From positions 21,804-85,803 of the forward strand of contig CACMQB010000006.1 in the NCBI GenBank assembly GCA_902615745.1: DNA of 64,000 nt, in the 5' to 3' direction. Source of the DNA: an uncultured Alphaproteobacteria bacterium. Lineage in GTDB: Bacteria; Pseudomonadota; Alphaproteobacteria; HIMB59; GCA-002718135. Shown here piece by piece: positions 48,529-56,466 of this stretch. Position 1 is the stretch's first letter. The number at the start of each line of letters is the position of its first letter. Below the pieces are notes generated by a model. The model searched no databases and was not told the origin of the DNA. It saw only the letters and a program-made list of their open reading frames with translations. A program made the position numbers and the translations under genes.

Positions 48529-50391
48529 TTAAAAATTGTGATATCGCCAGCCTAATTTTTTTAAAAAATCCATAGAATGTAGAAGTGCTGAACGAAATTC
48601 TATCCATTTTCTTGAAATTTTTCCTTTCCATGCAACTTCTGATAAAGTTGCTAATCTTGGGTTGATCATTTGATCAAAAAATTTTTTATCTGTAATTGTC
48701 TCTGACCACAGTTGACCTTGTAACCCTTTTATCAATTCTGATTTATTTAAATCTTTTATTGGGTCCCATTCATAAATATCTTTTACTTCTATAGTTGCAG
48801 CCCAACAAATACCTCTTTCTTCAGTTGAATTATTATAAGCCATATCAAAATATGTTTTTTGACCGGGACAAAGTATTGTTTCAAATCCCTTATTTGTAGT
48901 TTCTTTTGCAACATCTGAATGCTCCCATGAAAAGATCAAACATGATTTATCAATTTTTCCAGCACTTCCACCCACACCATGATCGATATGAGGAGACACT
49001 GCCGCCTCATTCCATGCAGCTGTTCTTTTATTTTTTGATTTTAGAAAATCTATTAAAAAATTCATATAGTAATCTTGATATTCCTCTTGTGATTTAATAT
49101 TATTTTTTTTCATAAACTCGATAATTACTGGAGAACCTTCCCAGGCATTACTTGGTCTTTCATCAACGCCAACATGAATTACATCATATGAGAAAATATC
49201 ACTTACTTCATTCAACATATCTTTTAAAAAAGTTATAGTTTTTTCTAAGGAAGGATTTATTGTATTATTCTTATACGAACCAACATCTTCACTAACTATA
49301 TTTGAAGACTGTTCTCTAAGTTCTGGCATAATTTCTAGTAATGCCCAAGAATGTGCTGGTAAATCAATTTCAGGCATAATTTCGATATTTAATTTTTTTG
49401 CATATATAATTAAATCTTTGATATCTTCCTGTGAGTAATATCCGCCGTATTTATCATAACCACTTCCGTACAATGGTGGTATTTTAAAATTATATCCTCT
49501 GTATCCCCCATTTAATGCTAGATCTGGATATTTTTTAATTTCAATTCTCCACGCTTCGTTATCTGTTAAATGCCAATGAAATCTATTAAGCTTAAATAAT
49601 GCCATGTAATTAAATAAACGTTTGATTTCATCAATAGTATAGAATTGTCTTGCACAATCGAGATGCATTCCTCTCCATTGATATTTTGGATTATCGTGAA
49701 TTGTACAAATTGGAAGCTTTGTTTGATAGAAATCAATTAAATGAACTAAAGATATAAGACCATATAGCTTTCCACCATAAGTATTGTATTTAATCTCAAT
49801 ATTATCTTTTGTTATCTGCATAAAATATTGATCGTTTAATAACTGATCATCTTTTTTAAAAAAAATTGGAAATCCTTTTTCGGAAGTAAAATTAATATCC
49901 AATTTGTAAATAATATTTTGCAAATTAGAAATAATTTCAATTTCCGTATTCAGATTAAATATTTTATTTTCAATATTTATAAATTCATTTTGTAAATGAA
50001 TTTTTTCTGGCTCAGGAATAATAGGTATAAAATTTTTTGTTTTTAAATCTTCATAAGTTTTCTTTTTAATTGGTTTTTCAAATATCAAATCTGAAACATT
50101 TATATTTAATTTACTATTGTTTAATGTATCGATAATGAAAATACCTTCCGGTCCACATGAAAGGTTGAAGTTACCAATTTTAGGAATTTGTAAATCTAAT
50201 AAAATTGTATTTTTTTTTATAGATAACTCGTAATAACGTCCAATTTGCTTAATTATTTCGCCTCCTGATATAGATTTTATTGAATAAACTAATGAGAAAC
50301 ACAGTTTCAAATTTGAATCTACTAATTTATCATCAAGAATAATTTTTAATTTATTTTCATTTGTAAAAGATATATTAATTTGATTAGTCAT
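48529..50391 (-). CDS. Beta-N-acetylhexosaminidase (GH20), cytoplasmic
   Basis: A 620-residue GH20 enzyme that removes terminal beta-linked GlcNAc or GalNAc. The N-terminal GH20b-like domain spans about 1-230; the TIM barrel begins YQWRGMHLDCARQFY, with FHWHLTDNEAWRIEI, IEIMPEIDLPAHSWALL and the catalytic pair Asp410-Glu411 in HVGVDERP. No signal peptide is present, so it works in the cytosol on imported di- or oligosaccharides, consistent with the CUT1 transporter in the same operon. The start codon is only 13 bases from the divergent kinase start. It probably heads the transcript running down to about 36.7 kb. Confidence 0.92.
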   Translation of the reverse strand: MTNQINISFTNENKLKIILDDKLVDSNLKLCFSLVYSIKSISGGEIIKQIGRYYELSIKKNTILLDLQIPKIGNFNLSCGPEGIFIIDTLNNSKLNINVSDLIFEKPIKKKTYEDLKTKNFIPIIPEPEKIHLQNEFINIENKIFNLNTEIEIISNLQNIIYKLDINFTSEKGFPIFFKKDDQLLNDQYFMQITKDNIEIKYNTYGGKLYGLISLVHLIDFYQTKLPICTIHDNPKYQWRGMHLDCARQFYTIDEIKRLFNYMALFKLNRFHWHLTDNEAWRIEIKKYPDLALNGGYRGYNFKIPPLYGSGYDKYGGYYSQEDIKDLIIYAKKLNIEIMPEIDLPAHSWALLEIMPELREQSSNIVSEDVGSYKNNTINPSLEKTITFLKDMLNEVSDIFSYDVIHVGVDERPSNAWEGSPVIIEFMKKNNIKSQEEYQDYYMNFLIDFLKSKNKRTAAWNEAAVSPHIDHGVGGSAGKIDKSCLIFSWEHSDVAKETTNKGFETILCPGQKTYFDMAYNNSTEERGICWAATIEVKDIYEWDPIKDLNKSELIKGLQGQLWSETITDKKFFDQMINPRLATLSEVAWKGKISRKWIEFRSALLHSMDFLKKLGWRYHNF

Positions 50392-50404
50392 AACTAGTAA
50401 TTAT

Positions 50405-51472
50405 ATGAGCTTCAAAGATATATTTAATATAGACGCAGAAGTAAAGCAAAGTGCTCACGCTAGAGTCAATTTAATTGGTGAACATACCGATTATACTGGC
50501 GGATATGTCATGCCTACACTTTTATCTTTTAAAAATACCATTGAGATATCTCAAAATAATTCTAATGAATTCACAGTTTATTCTCAACATTTTAAAGAAA
50601 AAAAAACATTCAATGATTTCAAAAAATCAAGCAACAATGAGTGGGTTGATTATATAAAAGGTTGTTTGTATATTTTTTTTGATGAACATAAGATTTCATC
50701 TACATATTTAAACATTTATATTTCATCTGATATACCTTTAGAAAGAGGTATTTCATCATCTTCAGCATTGTGTGTTGCTACACTAAAAGCACTTAATACT
50801 TTTTTTGAAACAAAAATCAAAGATCCAGAAATTGCAAAATTAGCAAAGAAAGTAGAATTCAACTATATAGGTGTTTCTGGTGGAATAATGGATCAAATGG
50901 TCTCTTCTATTGGTATTCATGGCAAAGCATTTTTTATGAATTGTAAGAATTTAGAATACGAACTTATTAATTTTCCAGAAAATTGGAAATTTTGTTTGAT
51001 TGACTCTGAAGTACAACGAAATTTAAGAGATAGCTCTTATAATGAAAGATTTGCTGAACTCCAAGAGGCTGAAAAAAAACTTGGTGTAGAATATTTAGGT
51101 GAAGTTAAAAAAGAAAATTTTCAAACAAATAAATTTGACAATAATACTATAGCAAAAAGAGCAAAGCATGTAGTTTTTGAAAATGATAGAGTGACTAATG
51201 CGAAAAAAAATTTAATAGAAAATAATATTCAGGAGTTTGGAAAATTAATGAATGAAAGTCACGTATCATATTCTAAAGATTTTGAAGCATCTACTTTAGA
51301 TGTTGATTTAATTGTTCAGAGATCGGTTGAATGTGGTGCTCTAGGCGCCAGATTGACTGGTGGTGGATTTGGTGGTTTTACAGTTTCATTAATTGAAAGA
51401 AATAATTATAGTAACTGGTATAGTAAAATATTAAATTTTTATCCTGCTGAAAAGATCTTCGAAGTCAATTAG
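50405..51472 (+). CDS. Galactokinase-like GHMP sugar kinase
   Basis: A 355-residue GHMP kinase with the galactokinase signature ARVNLIGEHTDYTGGYVMP (Arg20, Glu26, His27, Asp29), the phosphate loop LERGISSSSAL (112-122), the catalytic Asp163 in GGIMDQM, and GARLTGGGFGG near the C-terminus. Galactokinases act at C-1 of galactose; the close relative GALK2 acts on N-acetylgalactosamine. Divergent from the hexosaminidase gene, it is the only sugar kinase in the amino-sugar locus. Galactose, GalNAc or GlcNAc are all possible acceptors. Its stop overlaps the convergent dioxygenase gene by four bases. Confidence 0.85.
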   Translation: MSFKDIFNIDAEVKQSAHARVNLIGEHTDYTGGYVMPTLLSFKNTIEISQNNSNEFTVYSQHFKEKKTFNDFKKSSNNEWVDYIKGCLYIFFDEHKISSTYLNIYISSDIPLERGISSSSALCVATLKALNTFFETKIKDPEIAKLAKKVEFNYIGVSGGIMDQMVSSIGIHGKAFFMNCKNLEYELINFPENWKFCLIDSEVQRNLRDSSYNERFAELQEAEKKLGVEYLGEVKKENFQTNKFDNNTIAKRAKHVVFENDRVTNAKKNLIENNIQEFGKLMNESHVSYSKDFEASTLDVDLIVQRSVECGALGARLTGGGFGGFTVSLIERNNYSNWYSKILNFYPAEKIFEVN

Positions 51473-52545
51473 GGTTTTAGTAGCCTTCTAAGCTTACCCT
51501 CAGTGACATCATGATCAATATAACATCCTTGTAGATGTCTAAAACCAGTATTTGGATCAAATTTAGTTCTTCCATGTAATAATCTCAGGTTATCAAACAT
51601 TGCAATCATTCCTCTAGATAATCTAAATTTAATTTTGAAATCATCAGAGTTACAAAGTTTGAACATATATTTTCTAGCATTATAAAAGAGATCAAGATTG
51701 TTTTCCTCTAATAATGGAACATAATCAAGTCTTCCACTAAATCGTATTTGTCTAAAGTTATTATTATGGTCTAGTTCAATTAATTTTGCTTCATCAACTA
51801 AAATAGTATCAATATCTGTAAATTTAAAAGTAACATTAGTTTCAGTTAATACTTTATAAAATTCAGGTTGGTTATGTTTTAAAAAATTTGCAACACTAAA
51901 ACCATCAACTAAACTTGAGTCTCCTCCTGTAGATTCATTAGCAATACAATGAAGTAATTGAATTCCAGGAACAGGCTTTCTATATGGGTTATCAGAATGC
52001 GAAGTTAACTCTAATGCAGTATAGGCAAGATCATTTGGATTTGGTTTTGAGACAACGTTAAATAATTTTCCAAAATTTGTTGCTCGAACTGGACCTAATT
52101 TTTCAGCAAAATTTATAACTTCATCTTCTTCTGCTTTTGTATTTTCAATTATTACATAACCATATTGATAAAATACTTTAAGCATATTGATAAGTTCCCT
52201 TTTATTCTCAAAGATTTTATTATTATCAAAAATTTCCAAATTTTGTTCACTGACATTCCATATTTTTTTTTCAGGTATGACATCAATATTATTGATTTCA
52301 TTATAAAGATCATCAATATTAAAAGATCCTTTTGCTCCATCACTAAATTCAACATTTAATATATTTTCGTTAACATTATGAGAATTTATAAATAGATTAT
52401 CATCTAAAAGGCTTGGTTCATATAAACGTTGTAAATTATTTTGGTCTACAAATTCACTCCCATTTAATCTTTCACGAAGCCAAAGACTATGAAGTTTAAA
52501 CTCTGATAATTTTCCTTCATTAATAGAAATTATTTTTTTTCCCAT
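51469..52545 (-). CDS. TauD/TfdA-type dioxygenase, gamma-butyrobetaine hydroxylase-like
   Basis: A 358-residue Fe(II)/2-oxoglutarate dioxygenase. The N-terminal DUF971-like domain (about 1-95, with LHSLWLRERLNGSEF) is normally a zinc site with Cys/His residues; here those cysteines are missing. The catalytic domain has the iron ligands His183 and Asp185 (TSHSDNPY) and His324 (LLHGR), with Arg336 for 2-oxoglutarate. Relatives hydroxylate gamma-butyrobetaine to carnitine or trimethyllysine. It stands alone between a kinase and an SDR gene, with no carnitine genes nearby, so a different amine substrate is possible. Confidence 0.83.
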   Translation of the reverse strand: MGKKIISINEGKLSEFKLHSLWLRERLNGSEFVDQNNLQRLYEPSLLDDNLFINSHNVNENILNVEFSDGAKGSFNIDDLYNEINNIDVIPEKKIWNVSEQNLEIFDNNKIFENKRELINMLKVFYQYGYVIIENTKAEEDEVINFAEKLGPVRATNFGKLFNVVSKPNPNDLAYTALELTSHSDNPYRKPVPGIQLLHCIANESTGGDSSLVDGFSVANFLKHNQPEFYKVLTETNVTFKFTDIDTILVDEAKLIELDHNNNFRQIRFSGRLDYVPLLEENNLDLFYNARKYMFKLCNSDDFKIKFRLSRGMIAMFDNLRLLHGRTKFDPNTGFRHLQGCYIDHDVTEGKLRRLLKP

Positions 52546-52631
52546 TTTTAGTTTATTAATTAATATTTAAATTTGTGTAAATTATAAATTATAGTTAAAA
52601 ATTAAAAAATGGTTGAGAAATAAGTGATTAA

Positions 52632-53462
52632 TTATTCTCCCAGTAGAGAATCATCCAAAACTCTAGTTTCATATGCTGAGTAAGAGTGCCAGCCATGTAC
52701 TGTTTGATCAAAATCAATTACACTACCTGTCATTAATCCAGATTCTTCTGAGCACATAAAAGCTAATCCCTTTGCTACATCGATAGGCTTAATCAATCTG
52801 TTAAAAGGAACTTTTTTTTCTTCATCTTGCAACCAATTAGGATTTTTTTTATGAACTCTTGTTTGAATATCATGTTCAGCAGGAGTGTCTGTCCATCCAA
52901 TATTTAAGGCATTTACTCTTATTTGATAACTAGCGACAGAATTTGCAATATTTTTTGTCATTGTAGCTAAAGCAGCTTTTGAACCACTATAAGCAACAAT
53001 AAATGGCATACCACTATACATTGCCATAGATAATACATTTGCAATTGTTCCTTTGTTCTTATCTCTAATCATTATTTTAATTGTCTCTTGCATTAATATG
53101 AAAGGTGCACGGGTATTAATATTATAATTATTTTCATAATTTTCTAGAGTAGCACTTAGAATTGTTCCTCTTTCTGTGTATCCTGCAACATTAATTAAAG
53201 AATTTATTGTTCCAAATTTTTTATCAGTCTCTAAAACAATTTTTTTGCAATCATCAACATTTTTAAGATCTGCTTTTATATACAAACACTCAGTGCCTAA
53301 TTTTTCAATCTGATTTTTAACTTCAAGACCTTTATTTTCTTGTCTCCCACAAATTGTAATTGCTTTAGCACCTCTGCTAGCTAATAATCTCGCTGTTTCA
53401 GCACCACTACCTTGTGTACTACCTGTAACTATAATGACCTTATCTTTAAATTGTTCATTCAT
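52632..53462 (-). CDS. Short-chain dehydrogenase/reductase (1)
   Basis: A 276-residue SDR. The cofactor motif is TGSTQGSG (13-20), NVAGY the structural NAG-like motif, and the catalytic triad Ser145, Tyr158 and Lys162 is present in MAMYSGMPFIVAYSGSK. A C-terminal extension ends SAYETRVLDDSLLGE. It is the last gene of a four-gene minus-strand unit with two Gfo/Idh genes and another SDR, so it probably oxidises a polyol or sugar-acid intermediate from that pathway. NAD(H) or NADP(H) preference is not clear from the first strand. Confidence 0.85.
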   Translation of the reverse strand: MNEQFKDKVIIVTGSTQGSGAETARLLASRGAKAITICGRQENKGLEVKNQIEKLGTECLYIKADLKNVDDCKKIVLETDKKFGTINSLINVAGYTERGTILSATLENYENNYNINTRAPFILMQETIKIMIRDKNKGTIANVLSMAMYSGMPFIVAYSGSKAALATMTKNIANSVASYQIRVNALNIGWTDTPAEHDIQTRVHKKNPNWLQDEEKKVPFNRLIKPIDVAKGLAFMCSEESGLMTGSVIDFDQTVHGWHSYSAYETRVLDDSLLGE

Positions 53463-53477
53463 AGAATTTATCTATAA

Positions 53478-54479
53478 CTAAAATTTTGGTTTTACAACTT
53501 TATTTAATTTTGCTGATTTAGTAGCTGAATTAGCAAGAATTAAAGCATTCTTTCCATCCTCAAAAGTGACTGATATATTTTTTTTATTTTTTATTGATTT
53601 AATAAATTGATCTAATTGTATTTGATAAGCATCTTTGTATCTTTCAATAAAAAAATTTTTAATAGGTTTTTTTGCAAATGATAAATTTTGATTATAGTAA
53701 TTGATATCATTATTTGGAACATTATCAGAAATTAACATTCCATTACTTCCAAATACTTCGAGTCTTTGATCATAACCATAGACGGCTCTTCTTGAATTAT
53801 TTATATGAACTAAAACACCTTTTTTTGATTTCATAAAACACATAGTTGTGTCATAATCATTGGTAACCTTAAAATCATTTGAGACATTTACAGAACCTTG
53901 TGCAAAAACTTCTACAATTGGATCATTATTAAGAATAAATCGTGCCAAATCAAAATCATGAATTGAACAATCTCTAAAAATTCCACCCGATTGTTTTAAA
54001 TAATCAATACCAGGTGGAGAAGGATCTCTACTTGTGATTACAATCATTTCAATTTTACCAATCTTTCCTGATAGAACCTCACTTTGTACTTTATTATGAT
54101 TAGGATCAAATCTACGATTAAAACCAATTTGTATAGTTGGTTTATATTTTTTAATTTTTTGCCAACATTTATTTACTTTATTTATATCTAAATCAATTGG
54201 CTTTTCACATAATATAGCTTTATTACATTCTGCTCCTAGAGAAATATAATCTGTATGAGTCGGTGTGGCAGAAGCAATTAAAATAGCATTTATTTGATCT
54301 GAAAAAATTGCTTCCTTTGCAGTCTTTGCAATTTCACAACTATATTTTTTTGCAATTTTTTTAGCAGAGCTTGTATCAATGTCATAAACATATTTGAGGC
54401 TCGCTTCTGGATGATCATTTATGATTGACGCATGTAATTTCCCAATTCTTCCTGTTCCTAATAACGTAAAATTAATCAT
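53478..54479 (-). CDS. iolG: Inositol 2-dehydrogenase
   Basis: A 333-residue Gfo/Idh enzyme closely matching IolG, which oxidises myo-inositol to scyllo-inosose. The Rossmann start is FTLLGTGRIGKLHA (4-17); AILCEKPIDLD carries the catalytic Lys, QIGFNRRFDPNH and RDPSPPGIDYLKQSGGIFRDCSIHDFDLARF are the IolG blocks, and NSRRAVYGYDQRLEVFGS completes them. It lies one base after the second Gfo/Idh gene and 15 before the SDR gene. No iolB, iolE or iolD is present in the window. Confidence 0.88.
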   Translation of the reverse strand: MINFTLLGTGRIGKLHASIINDHPEASLKYVYDIDTSSAKKIAKKYSCEIAKTAKEAIFSDQINAILIASATPTHTDYISLGAECNKAILCEKPIDLDINKVNKCWQKIKKYKPTIQIGFNRRFDPNHNKVQSEVLSGKIGKIEMIVITSRDPSPPGIDYLKQSGGIFRDCSIHDFDLARFILNNDPIVEVFAQGSVNVSNDFKVTNDYDTTMCFMKSKKGVLVHINNSRRAVYGYDQRLEVFGSNGMLISDNVPNNDINYYNQNLSFAKKPIKNFFIERYKDAYQIQLDQFIKSIKNKKNISVTFEDGKNALILANSATKSAKLNKVVKPKF

Positions 54480-54480
54480 T

Positions 54481-55668
54481 TTAGATTTTTATCCACTTTG
54501 AATTTAAATTAGAAGATTTTTTTGCTGCATAAATAAATTTAATACCAGCGACACCATCATCAATTGTTGGAAATGAATATTTTTTATTTTTATTATGAAT
54601 CTGATCAGCAAATTCTGAATAAATATTTGCAAAAGCTTCAAAGAAACCTTCTGGGTGACCAGCAGCAATTCTTGAAGATGATAGTGAAAATTTAGATACT
54701 AATTTACTTGCTCTTGTTATAACTTTCATTGGTTTATCTAGTTCTGTAAACTTTAGATTATTTGGATCATCCTGTAACCATTCTATTGAACCTTTTGTTC
54801 CATACACTCTAATTTTTAGACCATTTTCTCCACCAGTAGCAGCAGACGATACCCAGATTATACCTCTTGCCTTATTTCGCATTCTTAATAATACAAAAGC
54901 ATTATCATCAACTGAAATTTCTGAGGATAATGAATTTACTTCTGCTGATATTTCATTTGCTTCTAATCCAGTCACATATCTCAACAAATGATACGCGTGA
55001 GTTCCAATTTCAGATAATATCATTGAGGGCCCAGATTGTTTTTTATCTAGTCTCCATTTTAATGTTCTTTTTTCATCTTTCTTTTTTACTCCGACTGTAT
55101 AACCTTGGGGGTACTCAACATTTATTAAATTGATTTTTCCTAATTTATGATTTGAAATAATATTTTTTGCCTCTCGTAGCATTGGATAGCTTGAGTAATT
55201 GTGTGTTAATGCAAATACAATTTTATTTTTTAAAATTACTTTTTTTAATTTAACAGCATCCTCAACCGTTGCGGTTAAAGGTTTGTCACAAATAATATGT
55301 ATTCCTTTTTCAATAAATACTTTTGCTATCTTATAATGATCACCCGATGGAGTCATTATTCCAAGCGCTTGAATACCATCATTTCTTTTTGACTCAGCGG
55401 ATGCCATAGACTTATAATCACTGTAACAACGATCATCAGCTAATCCTAATGAAGAACCAAAAGATTTAGATTTTTTTTTATCTTTTGAAAATATTCCAGC
55501 AACAAATTCAAATTTATTATCAAATCTTGCTGATAACCTATGAGTGTATCCAATAAATGAATTAGGACCTCCACCAATAAAACCTATTCTAATTTTATTT
55601 TTATTATTTAAAGTATCATTTCTAAGTAAGTCTAATCTACCAAAAGCAATTTTGGATTTTTTTTTCAT
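54481..55668 (-). CDS. Gfo/Idh/MocA-family oxidoreductase of the inositol cluster
   Basis: A 395-residue protein of a Gfo/Idh branch with a 20-residue Lys-rich N-terminal tail before the Rossmann motif IGFIGGGPNSFIGYTHRLSA. Marks include GIFSKDKKKSKSFGSSLGL, IMTPSGDHYKIA, IHIICDKPLTA and SEIGTHAYHLLRY. This branch is often found in inositol clusters beside iolG and is annotated only as an oxidoreductase. The start is coupled to the SDR stop by TAATG. Several His residues keep the active-site spacing, so it is probably a functional dehydrogenase. Confidence 0.85.
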   Translation of the reverse strand: MKKKSKIAFGRLDLLRNDTLNNKNKIRIGFIGGGPNSFIGYTHRLSARFDNKFEFVAGIFSKDKKKSKSFGSSLGLADDRCYSDYKSMASAESKRNDGIQALGIMTPSGDHYKIAKVFIEKGIHIICDKPLTATVEDAVKLKKVILKNKIVFALTHNYSSYPMLREAKNIISNHKLGKINLINVEYPQGYTVGVKKKDEKRTLKWRLDKKQSGPSMILSEIGTHAYHLLRYVTGLEANEISAEVNSLSSEISVDDNAFVLLRMRNKARGIIWVSSAATGGENGLKIRVYGTKGSIEWLQDDPNNLKFTELDKPMKVITRASKLVSKFSLSSSRIAAGHPEGFFEAFANIYSEFADQIHNKNKKYSFPTIDDGVAGIKFIYAAKKSSNLNSKWIKI

Positions 55669-56438
55669 TAGTTAACTATGCCACCATCAATTACATAATT
55701 TTGTGCGGTACAACCAGAACTTTGATCGGATGCAAAAAACAAAACTGGCTTTGATATATCTTCAGGCATAAGCATTCTCTTTATACATTGTCTGTCAAGT
55801 TGAGTTTTTTTAATTTCTGGAGTAAGCCATAATTTTTTTTGCCTCTCCGTAATTATCCAACCAGGAACAATACAATTTACTCTAATGTTATAGATACCTA
55901 AATCTCTTGCTAAAGTTCTTGTTAATCCCATAATAGCAGATTTTGCAGTGGTATATCCAGGCATACCGCCTTGAGAAATCATCCATGAAAAACTACCTAT
56001 ATTTACAACAGAACCTTTTCCTAAATCTTTCATGTCTTTATAGACAGCTTGGGTTGCAAAAAAATAATGTCGTAAATTAATATTCATTCTATCATCCCAA
56101 TATTCAGGGGTGACACTATCTAGATCATGTCTCTCATCATTTGCTGCATTATTTACCAGAATTGAAATTGGCCCAATTTCTTTTTTTACTTTCTCTAATG
56201 AACTTTTAAGTTGTTCTATATTTTTTAAATCACATTTTACAAATAGACTATCAATATCATATTTGTTTTTAATTTTTTTTGATAATTCGTTACCTAACTC
56301 ATCATTTATATCTAAAAATGCAACTTTTGATTTTTGAGAAGCAAATTGTTCGACAATACTTTCCCCAATTCCTGAGGCACCTCCTGTAATAAGCACTACT
56401 CTATCTTTTAGTGATGGATAAGTTGCGATTTCGTTCAT
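55668..56438 (-). CDS. Short-chain dehydrogenase/reductase (2)
   Basis: A 256-residue SDR with the glycine-rich motif TGGASGIG (18-25), NNAANDERHD, and catalytic Ser149/151, Tyr162 and Lys166 in GSFSWMISQGGMPGYTTAK. YVIDGGIVN is a usual C-terminus. It resembles sugar dehydrogenases that act on L-arabinose, fucose or galactose. It heads the four-gene minus-strand unit and is divergent from the dehydratase at 56467 with 28 bases between starts. A sugar 1-dehydrogenase would match the sugar-acid dehydratase across the gap. Confidence 0.86.
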   Translation of the reverse strand: MNEIATYPSLKDRVVLITGGASGIGESIVEQFASQKSKVAFLDINDELGNELSKKIKNKYDIDSLFVKCDLKNIEQLKSSLEKVKKEIGPISILVNNAANDERHDLDSVTPEYWDDRMNINLRHYFFATQAVYKDMKDLGKGSVVNIGSFSWMISQGGMPGYTTAKSAIMGLTRTLARDLGIYNIRVNCIVPGWIITERQKKLWLTPEIKKTQLDRQCIKRMLMPEDISKPVLFFASDQSSGCTAQNYVIDGGIVN

Positions 56439-56466
56439 GATTATTTATGATATATTAATCTAAGTT

